Shown here piece after piece: positions 26,796 to 39,800 of a stretch of 64,000 nt of DNA. Within the stretch, counting starts at the first letter, position 1. Every line of letters begins with the position of its first letter. Source of the DNA: Cardinalis cardinalis (lineage: Eukaryota; Chordata; Aves; Passeriformes; Cardinalidae). Position numbers and translations under genes: made by a program. The notes under the pieces are model-generated. The model did no database searches and was not told the DNA's origin. It saw only the letters and a program-made list of their open reading frames with translations. Location: NCBI GenBank assembly GCA_014549065.1, contig JACDOX010000117.1, forward strand, positions 1,239,650-1,303,649. Direction: 5' to 3'.

Positions 26796-29700
26796 CCGAG
26801 CCTGTACTTGAGCGTTGTTCCTCTGTGCCAGATNCCATCTGCCTGAGCACACACTGACACTCCCTCACACGGAACTGCACCTTCCTGTGCTTTGGGCACA
26901 GCCAACATCCACACTTGAGCTACTCACCCTGCTCTGCCCCCACAGTCAGCCTGGGGTTTACAATGACAGGAGCAACCTCCCCAGTTCCCTCGTCAAGGCA
27001 GAGCAGGTCTCCACCACCCATGCTATCCACATCTGCTCACACAGACCGCCCTCTTTACTCANTTGCTTCCAGAGCTGCTTCTTCAAGAAGCTGTTTACCC
27101 ATTAGCCAGTGTCNGGACATCCCCCTGGAGACCCCAGGGAGCAGGGCCATTGCAGCATGGAACCGCTGCTGTAACAACGGGACAGGGATCAAAGGCATTC
27201 CCAGAGCACTGAATCCCAACCAGAGCTGCCTGCAGACTCAGGGCTGGATCTCCTTGGCATGCTGCAGGGGAGTGAAAAATGAAGATCAACATTGCAAAGA
27301 GCACCCTGAGGAGTAGGTTGGGTTTCTCGCTGGCAGGGACTCAACACTTTCGCGGAATACACCCAAAACNTTGTTATTCTGATTTGTTAACCACTGCTCA
27401 CAAGGAAAATCCATTTCCTCTGGGCTTCTGTGGGGCAGGAGGAGGTTGGGTTTTTTCCTCCATAGCTAAACCANACTGCAAAGATACCACTGGTCTCAGC
27501 TGTTGTCATATGGGGCTGTTTTCCCTTGCGGAAGGTCAGCATAAAGCTTGAATAAGACTAAGAATGCATGAGCTTGTCTTGGCTTTTGGGACAAAGGAAG
27601 TTTCTCCTGGTTAGGGCATTCTGTTGTGTGATGCCTGCCTGATGGGCAAATGAACCTGCTCTCCTCCTATCCACTGCCAATGTACACAGAAATATCAACT
27701 CAGAACAATACCTCTTCCCTGTAGCCACAGACCCTATAAGTCTTTTCAGCAGGCAGCTCCTGGAGTTTATATTTAAACATNTGTGTCTCCTTGCTTTAGG
27801 ATATTTCTATTCCTTAGTGGGTAACCCAGGCCTAAAGCTGCCTGCCTCTCTTGGCTGAGTTTATCTCATGGCACTCAGAGCTATCCAGCTTGCTTTGATT
27901 CTGGCAAAATGCAAGTCAGTGAAAGGTATCTCATCTAAGCAGTCTGGAGAAGTAAGAATTTTTATTTAATACCCAAACAGGTATTTCACTAGTGACAAGG
28001 AGGGTGTCCTCTACCCAAATCCCTTCTACCCTGCAGGATCCCCCCTGACAGAAACTCCATCACTTCCTTTGGTACCAGTTTCAGTGATCCATCACCCACT
28101 GTGCAGAATGTGGGCTTTGTTTCCCATTTGATTTTACTCAACATATGTCTCCAAGCTATTAGTTCTGGTCATGAATTTCTGCTAGATTAAAGAGCCCTTT
28201 AGCACCAGCAGTCTCTGCTTGAAACTATTTGTGCACAGTAGTCAGGTTCTCCTTTTTTCTTTTTTTATTTGTTACAATAATTAGGTTCAAACTTCCTAAT
28301 TTCTAGTCTTCTCCCATATAGCATTNTGTCCAGCCCTCAGATCCTTGCTAGTGGATATTTCTTCACCACCTTTTTCTGATATCTTCATGACAGCCCAGGG
28401 GTGTGCAAAGTATTCCCATTGCTCACCTCTAATGCACAGAGAGGAATTCCTGTTTGGATTACTGTTGGATAAGAGCAGTAGCTCTCCTGAGTGACTTATT
28501 TCTAGGACTCAACATCCCATTGTCAAACATGCATTTCTTGGACAATTTTATATTTGATTCTATATAAAAAACAGTCTGTATGGAAACCCATTGGCTCTAA
28601 TACAACCCCTGTAGATGCCCATTAGAAATATTTCCCTCAAGGCCCCTCAGATGGATCCCATTAGGGACCCACCAGCTTGGCTTCTGCTAAGCCATGTTAA
28701 TGGATGTACTGCTGGCATTACACATCTTCATACCATAGAACCCTGAAAATTTCAAACCTTATCAAAATCTAATTATATTGTGTTGCAGCCATGCAGGCAG
28801 CTTTATCAAACAAGCTTAGAATCATGCCAAATAATAAAAGGCTGGAAGCACCTGTTTTATACACAAGTGCTTTAACTAAGATTACTATTACATCTATTCT
28901 TCAGTGCTTAATGAACTGAACTCTGTATCAGATTTTCCATTATTTTGCCTGGAATTTATGTCAATCAAACAAGCACGTATTTGTGAGGCTCATCATTGTG
29001 TGTCTTGGCTGGCTGTGGACTCAGAGCTTCAGTGCTTGGGACCTGCCCCAGCAGAGATTATGAACGAGCATCAGTGGGCCAGCAGCTCGCCCAGCCAGCT
29101 CTTTAAGGACTCCTGGGTACTGCTTGGCCAAGCTGATTCCAGGCTGTTTGTCAGTAGCAGATGGTGTTTCCAANTGCCCTTGCTTTGCTGAGGAGCAGCA
29201 GGCCCTTCACTGCTCCCAGAGCCCATCCTGGGGCACAGCCCACTGCCCCAGGGCTGGCTGCCAGACTCTCTGACCTCCTCTGCACAGGGCAGTGGCTCTG
29301 CACTGCCCAGCCCTGCAGGGAAATGTGAAGTCAGCTGTCGACTGCAGAAGAGGTTTGTAATACATTGTTTGTGCACACATCACCCCTCACCAGAGAGACA
29401 CCCAAACACANGTACAGCTCCCAGAGTTCTCCCTGAGGTTAGCTCTTACCTGGAATTTTATTCCAACACACAGGAGAAAAAGGGATATCTCCATTTGATC
29501 TTGTTCAGCCCTACAGCTGCAAACTGAAGTCTCCACACTCCNCTGCCAATGTGCTCCATCCCTGTTCTCTCCTATTTTCTGCCAGCAGAGCAGTGTCTGT
29601 TCACTAAAGATAAGGGTTTGTGGTGTGTCAGATTAAAATGAATGAGAGCATGGAGGTTGGTTTTTTCATAGGTGATAGGTTAATGCTGAACTGTACAGGA

Positions 29701-30793
29701 TGGGGTTTGTTTCTGACCTTTTCTTGTGCCAGTGAGGATATGTAATGGAGTTTTCTACAAGTCCAGTAGGCATATACCTGGAATGTTACCTGTCAGCTGA
29801 AGTCATCTGGAATCTTTCTAGATCACAGGAGTGAAACAGCCAACATTCAGACCTCAAAGGAAACACCAGTGATTCAGTAGGTGTGGTCCTTCCTTCTGAG
29901 TCAGGGCTGAAAAGTGATGCCGAACAGCGCTGGGTTGCCAGAGGACCTGTTTTTTATTTGAAATATTGAAACCAACTTGAGTCTTTGTGGTGATTTAACA
30001 CAGCATGATATTATAGTGCATGGTAATCCAGTTAGGATTAAATTANCTGGCCTCCCAATATTGCTTCTGTCACTCAATGTCAGTAGGACGATCCTTTCTG
30101 TTCCTGAAGCCTTCAGAAGAAGCAGGTTGCTCTGACTATTTGAGNGATCCCAAGAAGATATTTTTAGGGCAGATTTAAGATGCCCAGAACTGTATCCTGT
30201 GGATTTNTTGTATTAGTTCTGGATCAATTTGCACTTGAGGATGTGCTGGCTCTCTGTGCAGAAAGAGTTGTAACATTTTACTTTTCCCCCCCAATTTTCC
30301 CTTCAGAGNATTTTAAGGAATAGGAAATTCTTCCAAACCATCAGGCCTGAAAGCCAGTTCTGGCTTGATTTGGGGTGCCCAGTGAGGNCCAGCTCCTGNT
30401 CTGAGACAAAGGCTTAGTGGATANNATGGTCCCTCATGAGTAATTACGTAACAAGTGTGTAAAACCTGTTGTAAAATTGTCTTTCTGCTCAATAGGTAAG
30501 ACCGAATCACAAGAGAGGGAGTGGGAAAGCAGTGTATTAAGTGGTGTATAATACANGTCAGACTGTTGTACATAGCAGAGCATCTTATTTATTTATCCCA
30601 TGGACTGATGTCCCAAAGCAAGCAGCGCTTTGGGGCAGAATCCTTCCCCAAGGACAGGCTTTCCCTGCTGGTGTGAGGAGTGTAGGAGGCTTTAAGGGCA
30701 GCTGAAAGCATTGCACTGCCTTGCAGCAGCATCCACAGCACTCAGCTCCTGTGAACATACACAAATCCTTTCTCCCTGTGTTGTTTCTTGCAG
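26796..30793. other. Probable ACAN first intron, 3' part
   Basis: No gene or repeat recognised. It ends in a good acceptor, a pyrimidine-rich tract closing with TTTCTTGCAG directly before the first coding exon. Confidence 0.45.
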
Positions 30794-30870
30794 GTAAATT
30801 ATGACCACTTTGCTATTAGTGTTTGTGTGTTTGCAAGTCATCACCGCAGCCNACTCTGTGGAGCTCTCAG
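30794..30870 (+). CDS. ACAN: ACAN exon 2: start codon and signal peptide
   Basis: Acceptor ...TTTCTTGCAG, 7 untranslated bases, then ATG at 30801 and the hydrophobic signal MTTLLLVFVCLQVITA. Codon 18 holds an N. The exon ends one base into a codon before GTACGT. This start is the only in-frame Met before the signal, and it matches other aggrecans. Confidence 0.95.
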
Positions 30871-33800
30871 GTACGTGTCCAGGATGTGGCAAAGCAGGAC
30901 TGAGCCATGTGCTGCACCCTGGTCCCATCCTCAAGGACAGGCAGCCCCCAGAAATAAATGAATAAATGTGCCCAAGATCTGTGCTGTGCACACACAAGGC
31001 TCGTCTGTTCAGATGGCTGCTGTGCCACAGCCTCTCATTGTTCTGGTGCTTGGGAAGCTGGGGAGATANCTGCAGATTTGTGGGAAATGAAGAGAATTTC
31101 AGCATTTCCCTTTTAAAACATTACCAGGTGTGAACTCGCAGTGTGGGCAGCAGCTAGGCTGCAGCAGAGCCCTTTGTTCCCTTCATTCCCAAATCCAGCA
31201 CTGGTCCAAATCTCAAAAGCAGCCATGGTGCAGTGGTCATNGGCACAACTTCCCTTTGTAGACTAGACAAAAATATCATGTCTGAATATGTGGGTACGGG
31301 TTTGCACAGCAGATATAGGCACTAGATCGTAGGGAAACATGGGATATTTTGTATTACATGTGTCATTGATGCAACCATTGCTCTGTTTGGGAACTGGCAG
31401 ACAGTAGTGATGGCCTGGAAGTCAAGATACCTGAGCAGTCTCCCCTGCGTGTTATCCTGGGAAGCTCCCTGAACATCCCCTGTTACTTCAACATCCCAGA
31501 GGAGCAGGACACCAGCATCATGCTGACCCCACGCATCAAGTGGAGCAAGCTCTCCAACGGCACCGAGGTTGTCCTGCTGGTGGCCACGGGTGGCAAGATC
31601 CGGCTCAACAGTGAGTACAGGGAGGTGATCTCCTTGCCCAACTACCCTGCCATCCCCACGGACGCCACGCTGGAGATCAAGGCGCTGAGGTCCAACCACA
31701 CCGGGATCTACCGCTGCGAAGTGATGTACGGCATTGAGGACAGACAAGACACAATCGAGGTCCTGGTGAAAGGTGGGATGCTGACCTTGTTCTTCTCTCT
31801 CAGTGTCTTGCTGCTTGGCCTGAAGGGAGGAAGAGGCACTCTCCTGGTTCAGGGCAAATTTTGGAGAGAATGCCCAAAGAGGGTCCTCTAGAAAAGCAGA
31901 TTCAATTGGCCCCTCGCCCCAACCGGTCCGGGAGAAAATACTTCTTTGGAGAAAAGTGGAAAAAAACTGTTTATTAAACAATAAAACCTAAACAATATTA
32001 AACAATTAAACCCCTTGCTGCTCCAGAAGAGATGACAAACTCGGAAAGTCCCCTTAGTGGCTGTAGCTCAGCTCACTCAGTCTCACTCAGCACCATCCCT
32101 CTGGTGCTGGAAATGCTGCGNTGGGCCACAGGCGCAGCTGCTGGTGCTCTTCTGGGTGTTCAGTCCAGAGCAGGTTTAAACAGGTCCAAAGAAAAGGGAA
32201 AAAATCACAGTCCAGGGAACTTCTTTGCCTCATCTAGCCAAAACTAACTGAAACAAAGGAGAGCTCTGTCCTGCTGTCTGTCCATCCGCAGACAACACAG
32301 CCCTGGAGCAGGAATGTGGAGGAGTGAGTGCAGTGTCTGAAAACAAAATGTGTGCTTCTTCTCTCCCCCCTTCACTCTCTGGAACAAGTCTTAAAAGTGC
32401 AAAACTTATTATTCAGCATAAACAGAACAAGATGATTGGGGATAAAAGCATCATATAGTCAACCCAGGACAGGCACACAGGCAGAGAATGCAGTGTTTTC
32501 CTCCTAGGAATAAGCCCTTTCTCTCAGGTCACAGATAAGGTGATGAGTAGAGAAGCCACAGGCCAAGCATTTATTTTAGCAGGCTAGGACCAGACTAAAC
32601 AAACCAGTAAAATGACTCATGGCAGAATATGGCAAGAACGTGTCTCTTCTGGCAGAAGGTGAATTACAGAGGCAGCAAGACGACATCCTTGGCAGGAGGT
32701 GGTACTGGATACACTGGGCTATTTCTCAAGTCGGTAACCCTGGAACAGGGCCCTTATCAGACCTTTAATTTTTTCCAAACATTTTAGGAGATGGTATGCC
32801 CTCAACTGGAGAATTGGGCTGTCCTGCAAAAATTTCCATTGCCATATTGTAAAGCCTGTCCTAGTAATAGGTGGATAAAATAACGAAAGTTTTGTACAAT
32901 TCTTCTCTTTTTTGTGGTTTTTGCTTTCTGTACAGAACAGGGAGACAGCTTCCACTGCAGGACTCTATAGGATGAGGTTTAATTTTGCTTTTTTCTTGTT
33001 CCTTCTCTGGAAGGCAAGGGGCTGGTGGTTGTGAGTGATGTCCATTGTCTTTTCCAGGCATTGTATTNCACTACAGAGCAATCTCCACAAGGTACACCCT
33101 GAACTTTGAGAAGGCAAAGCAGGCCTGTATCCAGAACAGTGCTGTCATTGCCACCCCCGAGCAGCTGCAGGCTGCCTACGAGGATGGGTACGAGCAGTGT
33201 GATGCTGGCTGGCTGGCTGATCAGACTGTCAGGTGAGAAGCCATGCAGGGGAAGGGAAAGCCACAGCAGCATTGTTAGGGAAGGACTCCTGTGATGATGC
33301 CACCAGCTGAAAATGGTCGCTAAATCTCAGCTGTTGTAACTGCTGGGGTGCCAAGGGGGGTGGTGGATTACAAGTCANTCTCTGCTAGAGGTGGATCTCT
33401 AGCAGGAAAGCAGAGTGACNGCTGTCCTCCTGGGCTGGTGGTGACAACTGAGTGGACAATGGCTTCATCCTGATCCTCCATCTTCCCTGAACAAAACCAG
33501 TGCTGTGCTAAGATGTACAAATTTGGCTCAACCAGACTGAGCTGTGCATCCCCTCGATGGGGAGGTGCCTTGTCCTGCTGTCTTTGGTCAGGGTTCCAAG
33601 GACCATCGGAGTGAGGGCAGGACAGCAGATCATTCCCTTTCCCACAGTCTGGGAAAAGCCATAAATCACCCCACTGGGCAGTGCTCTGCATCTCCCTCCC
33701 AGCCTTCAGTGCCTGTCAGGGTCCCACCTCCCCCCCTTATCCACAATCTCTCCCACAGGTACCCCATCCACTGGCCCCGGGAGCGCTGCTATGGCGACAA

Positions 33801-36800
33801 GGATGAATTTCCAGGAGTGAGGACCTACGGTGTCCGTGAGCCAGATGAAACCTATGATGTTTACTGCTATGCAGAGCAAATGCAAGGTGATTTGGGGCTT
33901 TTATTGTTGCTAGACACTGAAGCAGCCAAAGCCCTGCTCATGTCCTAGACTGGACAACACCAAATAGAGAAAAGGCAGGTTAAAGCTGGAAAGCACATTC
34001 CCTGGCCAGCCCAGATGTTCTTTACAGTCTTTTTATTAGACCTTGGACAATTTTAATGTCAAATGACTAATGCATCACGGAGGGTGGAGTCCGTCTAACT
34101 CCACCAGAGTCCACGCCATCCTGCCTGGTCAGCCATTTGAGTGTGTGACATTCAGATGCACCAATCATTCATGCTCATGACATTGAAATATTCAGCACAA
34201 CAGAGCTGCAATTGTCCTTTATTTTCTCCTCACCCTGTGGCTCCAGCTGGTGTGGTGTGTTTTGCTCAAATCTGGTTTGGTCTGTAAGACTCACTTTCTT
34301 CTGGCCTTTACAAAGTCACCCACATGGGCTTGCATTTCAGCTCTAATACACAGGAGTCCTCATCTTATCCAAATTCTTATCAGTGGGAGGGAGCAAGAAA
34401 GGGAATTGTCATTAGAATCTAACAGGTAATTCCTTGTGGCATTCACATGCCCTCTGAACAGAGAGAAGCTGTGAGACAAGCAGAGAAGAAGGAAAACACA
34501 ACTTTTATCTCACTTGCTGTGTCTGTGTTGTGCTAAAGTAGAATGCAANATGGANGTCGTTTACCCAAAGTGAGGATGTTCTGTTCCCTTGGCCTATCAG
34601 GGCCAAGAAGTGTGTGTGTGTCAGACTCACAGGACAGTCATGAGAGAATGAGAGATGAGCGCAGTGTGAGCGGTTGTGAGCAAGAGTGAGTGCATGGCAG
34701 ATTCAGTTNAGATAAAATGTACATAATAAATTAATAAATTAATTCTTTAGCCTTCTGATGATGGAGTCAGATGCATCATCCTCTCTCCCCTTTGTCCGGG
34801 TCGCCTTTGATTTACAATAACTCCTGTGCTAACGGACGATGTGATTACAGGCAAAGTCTTCTACGCCACCGCCCCGGAGAAGTTCACCTTCCAAGAAGCT
34901 TTTGACAAATGCCGCGGTTTGGGAGCGCGCCTGGCCACCACGGGGGAGCTGTACCTGGCCTGGAAGGACGGCATGGACGTGTGCAGCGCGGGCTGGCTGG
35001 CCGACCGCAGCGTGCGCTACCCCATCTCCTGGGCGCGCCCCAACTGCGGGGGCAACCTGGTGGGCGTGAGGACGGTGTACCTGCACGCCAACCAGACGGG
35101 GTACCCGCACCCCGACTCGCGCTACGACGCCATCTGCTACAGCGGTGAGTCTCAGAATCCCTGCTGCTCACAGTGACTCTGTGTAAGAGCTGAAATGAGG
35201 GATGCGGGGCTCCAGGGGCTCTCCAAAANGCAGTTTATTCCATCCAAGAGGTTACAGCAGNCCAGGGTGGTGGGTGACAGAGCTGTGCCTACAGCTGTCA
35301 GCTCCAGCTGCAGGCAGGCCTGGAGACCCTTTGGTTTTGGTTACAGTGCATTCTGTACTTTNCTTNGCTGAGCATCTTCANACAGTAGAACCAATCTATA
35401 NCTTAANTATTATCTATAGCCTATCATAACTACTATAATTACCATATTCATGTTACTATTCTCCAATCACTAAAAGTTAGTACATTACAGTTTAAGCTAG
35501 AAGTTGTTATTCAGTTTTCTTGCAGTGGAAAATTCTTAGACCTTTTTTCTACTTGCCACATTGCCAGGCTTGTTTGCCTGTGCTATCTTCCTGCTTGGTA
35601 AAAACATCTTCTTGTTTGAGGTGGGTTTATCCTTTGTTTTAAGTCATAAAAACCCCTTCTAACTAACACACCCTTTGCCTCCTTCGTTATCCAGTTACAC
35701 TGGCTCAGCAATTCTTTTCTTCTATATCAAAACTTGCTTCCANCTCTATTCCTTCATCAGACTCCACATTTAAAAATCTTTCTGCTAAGCACAAATATCT
35801 GTGAGACTTTTTGTCAAACTTTCATCCTTCCTAACAACCCTGAGATACGTACGAGCTTCTTTTTCCCAGCCTGGCAGTCAAAGAAGGAGTCAGGACTTTT
35901 CNGTTCTCTAACATCTAGGTTAGCTTATTCTATATTATACTATATTATACTATTCTATTATACTATATTATATTNTACTCTATTATACTATTCTATTATA
36001 CTATATTATATTCNATTCTATTATACTATATTATATTGTACTATTCCATTGTACTATACAAANTGATGGTGTTTTGTTTCCTTGGCCTATCAGGGCCAAG
36101 CACATGTGCAGGCTGCATTCAGCAGACAGTCACAAGATTCCAGGCAGCTGAGTTGAGTTGGGTGCTTGTGCAGATTCAGCTTAGATGTCGTGTAATATTG
36201 TGTNATATAATATAGAATAATATTGTATAATAAAGTAATTAATAATAGTATAATATAGTATAATAAAGTAATTAATTAGCCTTCTGATATCAATGGAGTC
36301 AGATGCAGTCATCCTCCCCCCGTCATCGGGGCTACCCTGCTTTTACAATACAGAGGAGCTCCCTGGCCAGAGACAACCTCTTGCTTCTTTGATGTTGAGG
36401 GTTTTTTTTAAAAAAAGAGAGGAGAGAAAGCTGGTTTGGCAAAGGACTAAGTCCTCTGCTCGTGTCGAGGTAGAAAGCAGATCTAGAAAGGCTGCTTGAC
36501 CTGTACATGGGGGGCTCTGCGGAGGTGGGGGTAACACAGTTCACATCTCTCCAGTCCTCCCACACCCTCCTGCTTTTAAAGCTCTCCTGGAAACGCGAAG
36601 CAGAGTTCAGGTGCTTCATACAGAGGACTTTGAATGCTGGAGAAGGAAGTGAAGGAGAAAGAGAACAGGTCTGACCCTGAAGATGTGTGTAGGGATGAGA
36701 TGTGGTGTGGAACAGATGCGTGACTGAGTTTTCATGCTGGGATAAATCTGAGACTGATGCAGTCTCTGGGAACTGTGGATTAAAATTGCATCCCAGCTGT

Positions 36801-39800
36801 TCCCCCTTTCTCCTAACTGCACACTTCTCCCTGCAGCAAGAAGAGGGGAAAACACAGTGATATATTTTCTATTCAGGGCAACCAGAGGCCAAAATTCATA
36901 TAGGATTGCCATGCTTAAAAAAATAACAATATTTTAAAATATGTGTTGAAACACNTATGATCAGATCTGCCATGCCCAGATACATCTTCCAGACCCATGG
37001 AGGTACCCAATTATGTGGCCAAGTTAAAGACTAGTCTACCAAGCCACAGCCTTCTGGTTATCTCAGGTTTTGCCTCTGAAACTGCTGCATATGGTCTGCC
37101 TTTTTCTGAGCATCTTTATAGAAATCTCTGAATCTCTTGAGATCTGAAAGGTACTGCCTAAAATGAACCAGCAGTAAAATGGAATTGGAAATAGAGCAGG
37201 GAAAGCATTATTAGAGGAAAACCCAGGCATTGTCTCATGCTTTTTCCCTCCCCAGCCAAGACCTGCCTTGCCGCACATCCAAGATGTGATCCTTAGATGT
37301 CCTCTCAGTTCCTGTTTCATGCTGCTCTACAAACCAGTGTCCTTGTCAGCTGAGCTGCTCAGTGCCATGTTAAGCACGTTGTCCTAGACCCAAGGGATGT
37401 GATTGGAGCAGGAAATTGATTTGGAAGGGGAAAGTTGGGAGCTGTCTCAGTGTTTGGTACAGAAAGTGGCCTTGGCTGTCCTGGCAGAGGGTTAGGATGC
37501 TCACACGGGATGAGCTCTCAAGTCACCGCCTGGGCAGAGCAGAAGGAGATCGTGATCCTGCTGAGGTTTCATGCACGGAGTGTGAGGATCCAGTTGTCTT
37601 TNTCCCATGGCTCAGACGGATCTGCCGTGGAGGTTATTCAAGCTCCCCGACTTCCCTCCGTCCAACCCGATTTCCTTGCGGCAGGCACTAGGGGTCAGTG
37701 CAGACTTGGATATGGGCAAGGTGTTCCCGGGAAGGGGAACTGGCAGGAGCGCGGGCAATTCCCCGCTGANTGACCAGATTTGGAGCATGAGGTGGCTCAG
37801 TGCCTGCTCACACGCCCTCCGTGCTGAGGCGTTGCACAAAGCCACAGTGGAGGAAGGAAAACCATTTCTTTTATCAAACTGTCATGATTTCCCTAATCCT
37901 CCCATAGCAGAGATACCTTGGAGGCAGCATCAGTGCAGCTCACCTCATCAGGCTGACACTTGTCACAGACATCTTTTATGAAAATCCTTTCCTTAGGATT
38001 TTTTCTTCCTGAGAAGCCGAGAGGCCTCAGGAACAAAACGTAAACAATGGTTATCTGCTGCTGTGGAATGCAACAGGTGCATCTGTAATTGGTCTCATGT
38101 GGTTGTTTCTAATTAATGGCCAATCACAGTCAGATGGCTGGGACTCTCTGTCCGAGCCACAAGCCTTTGTTATCATTCTTTCTTTTTCTATTCTTAGCNA
38201 GCCTTCTGATGAAATCCTTTCTTCTATTCATTTAGTATAGTTTTAATATAATAAATATCATAAAATAATAAATCAAGCCTTCTGAAGCATAGAGTCAGAT
38301 CCTCGTCTCTCCCCTCATCCTNGGACCCCTGGAACACTGTCCCCGACATTATCCCCTCTGATTGCTGCCTTGTGTCCTGATGCAGGGGAGGACATTGAGA
38401 GCCTGGTCCCGGGGCAGTTCATCGACGAGCTCGGGAGCGGGCTGGGCAGCGCCTTCACTGTGCAGACTGTCACCCAGACCGAGGTGGAGCTGCCCCTGTC
38501 ACGCAATGCCACGGAGGAGGAGGCCCGTGGCAGCATCGCCACCCTGGAGCCCATTGAGATCACCCCCACGGCCACCAGGCTGGATGAGAGCTTCTCTGCC
38601 CTGCCTGATCTCTTCACCACCGCTCTCACACCAGAGACAGCTGCCACGGAGGAGGAAAATGTAACCAGAGAGGATGGCACAGCGGTGTGGACTGTATCTG
38701 AAGAGGCCACCACCATAGATTTAGGCACTGCCATCACCACCATAGCCTTTGGCACTGCTAGCACCACAGAAACAGCAGAGGTGAGCTCCGTGGAAGAGGT
38801 CGTGGGGGTGACTGCCACCCCAGGACTGGAGTCTGCCTCGGCATTCACAGTGGAAGATCAGCTTGTGCGAGTGACAGCTGCCCCCGGTGCCGGCCACCTT
38901 CCCGAGCAGCCCATCTCCCCCACAGGTAAGGCACCAGGACTGAGAGAAGCCTGAAGGCCAGTTCATTCTGGAGGTANCCATTCAGCTGAAAACAGCAAGG
39001 GTTTCTGTCATCACAGAGGGCATCCAGGTCCCTGGAGGTGCACAGGCCTGTTANGGGTCAGGGACAGGCTGAGAGCCTCCATCACAGTGGGGCAGGAGGG
39101 GAGAGGAGAAGGCTGTGGGCCACCCNACATGTGCTGACCAGGGCTCAGCTTGGGCTGCAGTGGTCACACTCTGCTCTCCCACATCCATCTGACTCCAGGG
39201 AAGGGGAAAGTCAAAGCAAGAAGACCTTAGAGAAGGGCTAAAGAAATCCCCAGAACATCATTCTCAATGGCAGCAGGGCTCCATGAATGAGGCATTTCCA
39301 CCAAAAGGGGTTTGAGAGGGCCTGGTCCTTGCNCTGGTTTTTGGAAGACCATTTCTGGCCACACATCTCAGTGCAGGGGAGTCCTGTACCCGCTGTCTCA
39401 CCACAGCTTCTCTTCCTGCAGGCGTGGTGTTTCACTACCGTGCAGCCACCAGCAGATACGCCTTCTCCTTTGTCCAAGCCCAGAAGGCCTGTCTGGAGAA
39501 CAGCGCTGTGATTGCCACCCCCCAGCAGCTCCAGGCTGCCTACGAGGCTGGCTTCGACCAGTGTGATGCTGGCTGGCTGCGGGACCAGACAGTCAGGTAA
39601 AGTTACACTGACCTGGGGAAAACACCCTCCAAAATGGCCATTCAGGCATTGAGGCTTTACTCTGGTTTGTCCTGCTGCTCTCCTCATCAACTTCAAAAGC
39701 TTTGCTGACCCAAAATTTTCTCCAGGCTGTGATATTCAGTGGCCAACAGACGTGTTTTGCCCACTTCTTTTCCTCATTTCTTAACCTTTTGCACCAATGA

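Noticed and set aside
31322..31981. Minus-strand open frame of 219 codons over ACAN exon 3
   Set aside because: Antisense shadow of the Ig exon; it starts and ends in intron sequence without splice logic.
34571..36347. A full-length provirus between the two sense LTRs of the same family (34.6 and 36.1 kb)
   Set aside because: The 1.2 kb between them holds an antisense LTR of another family and an AT repeat, with no gag, pol or env-like frame, so these are independent solo LTRs.
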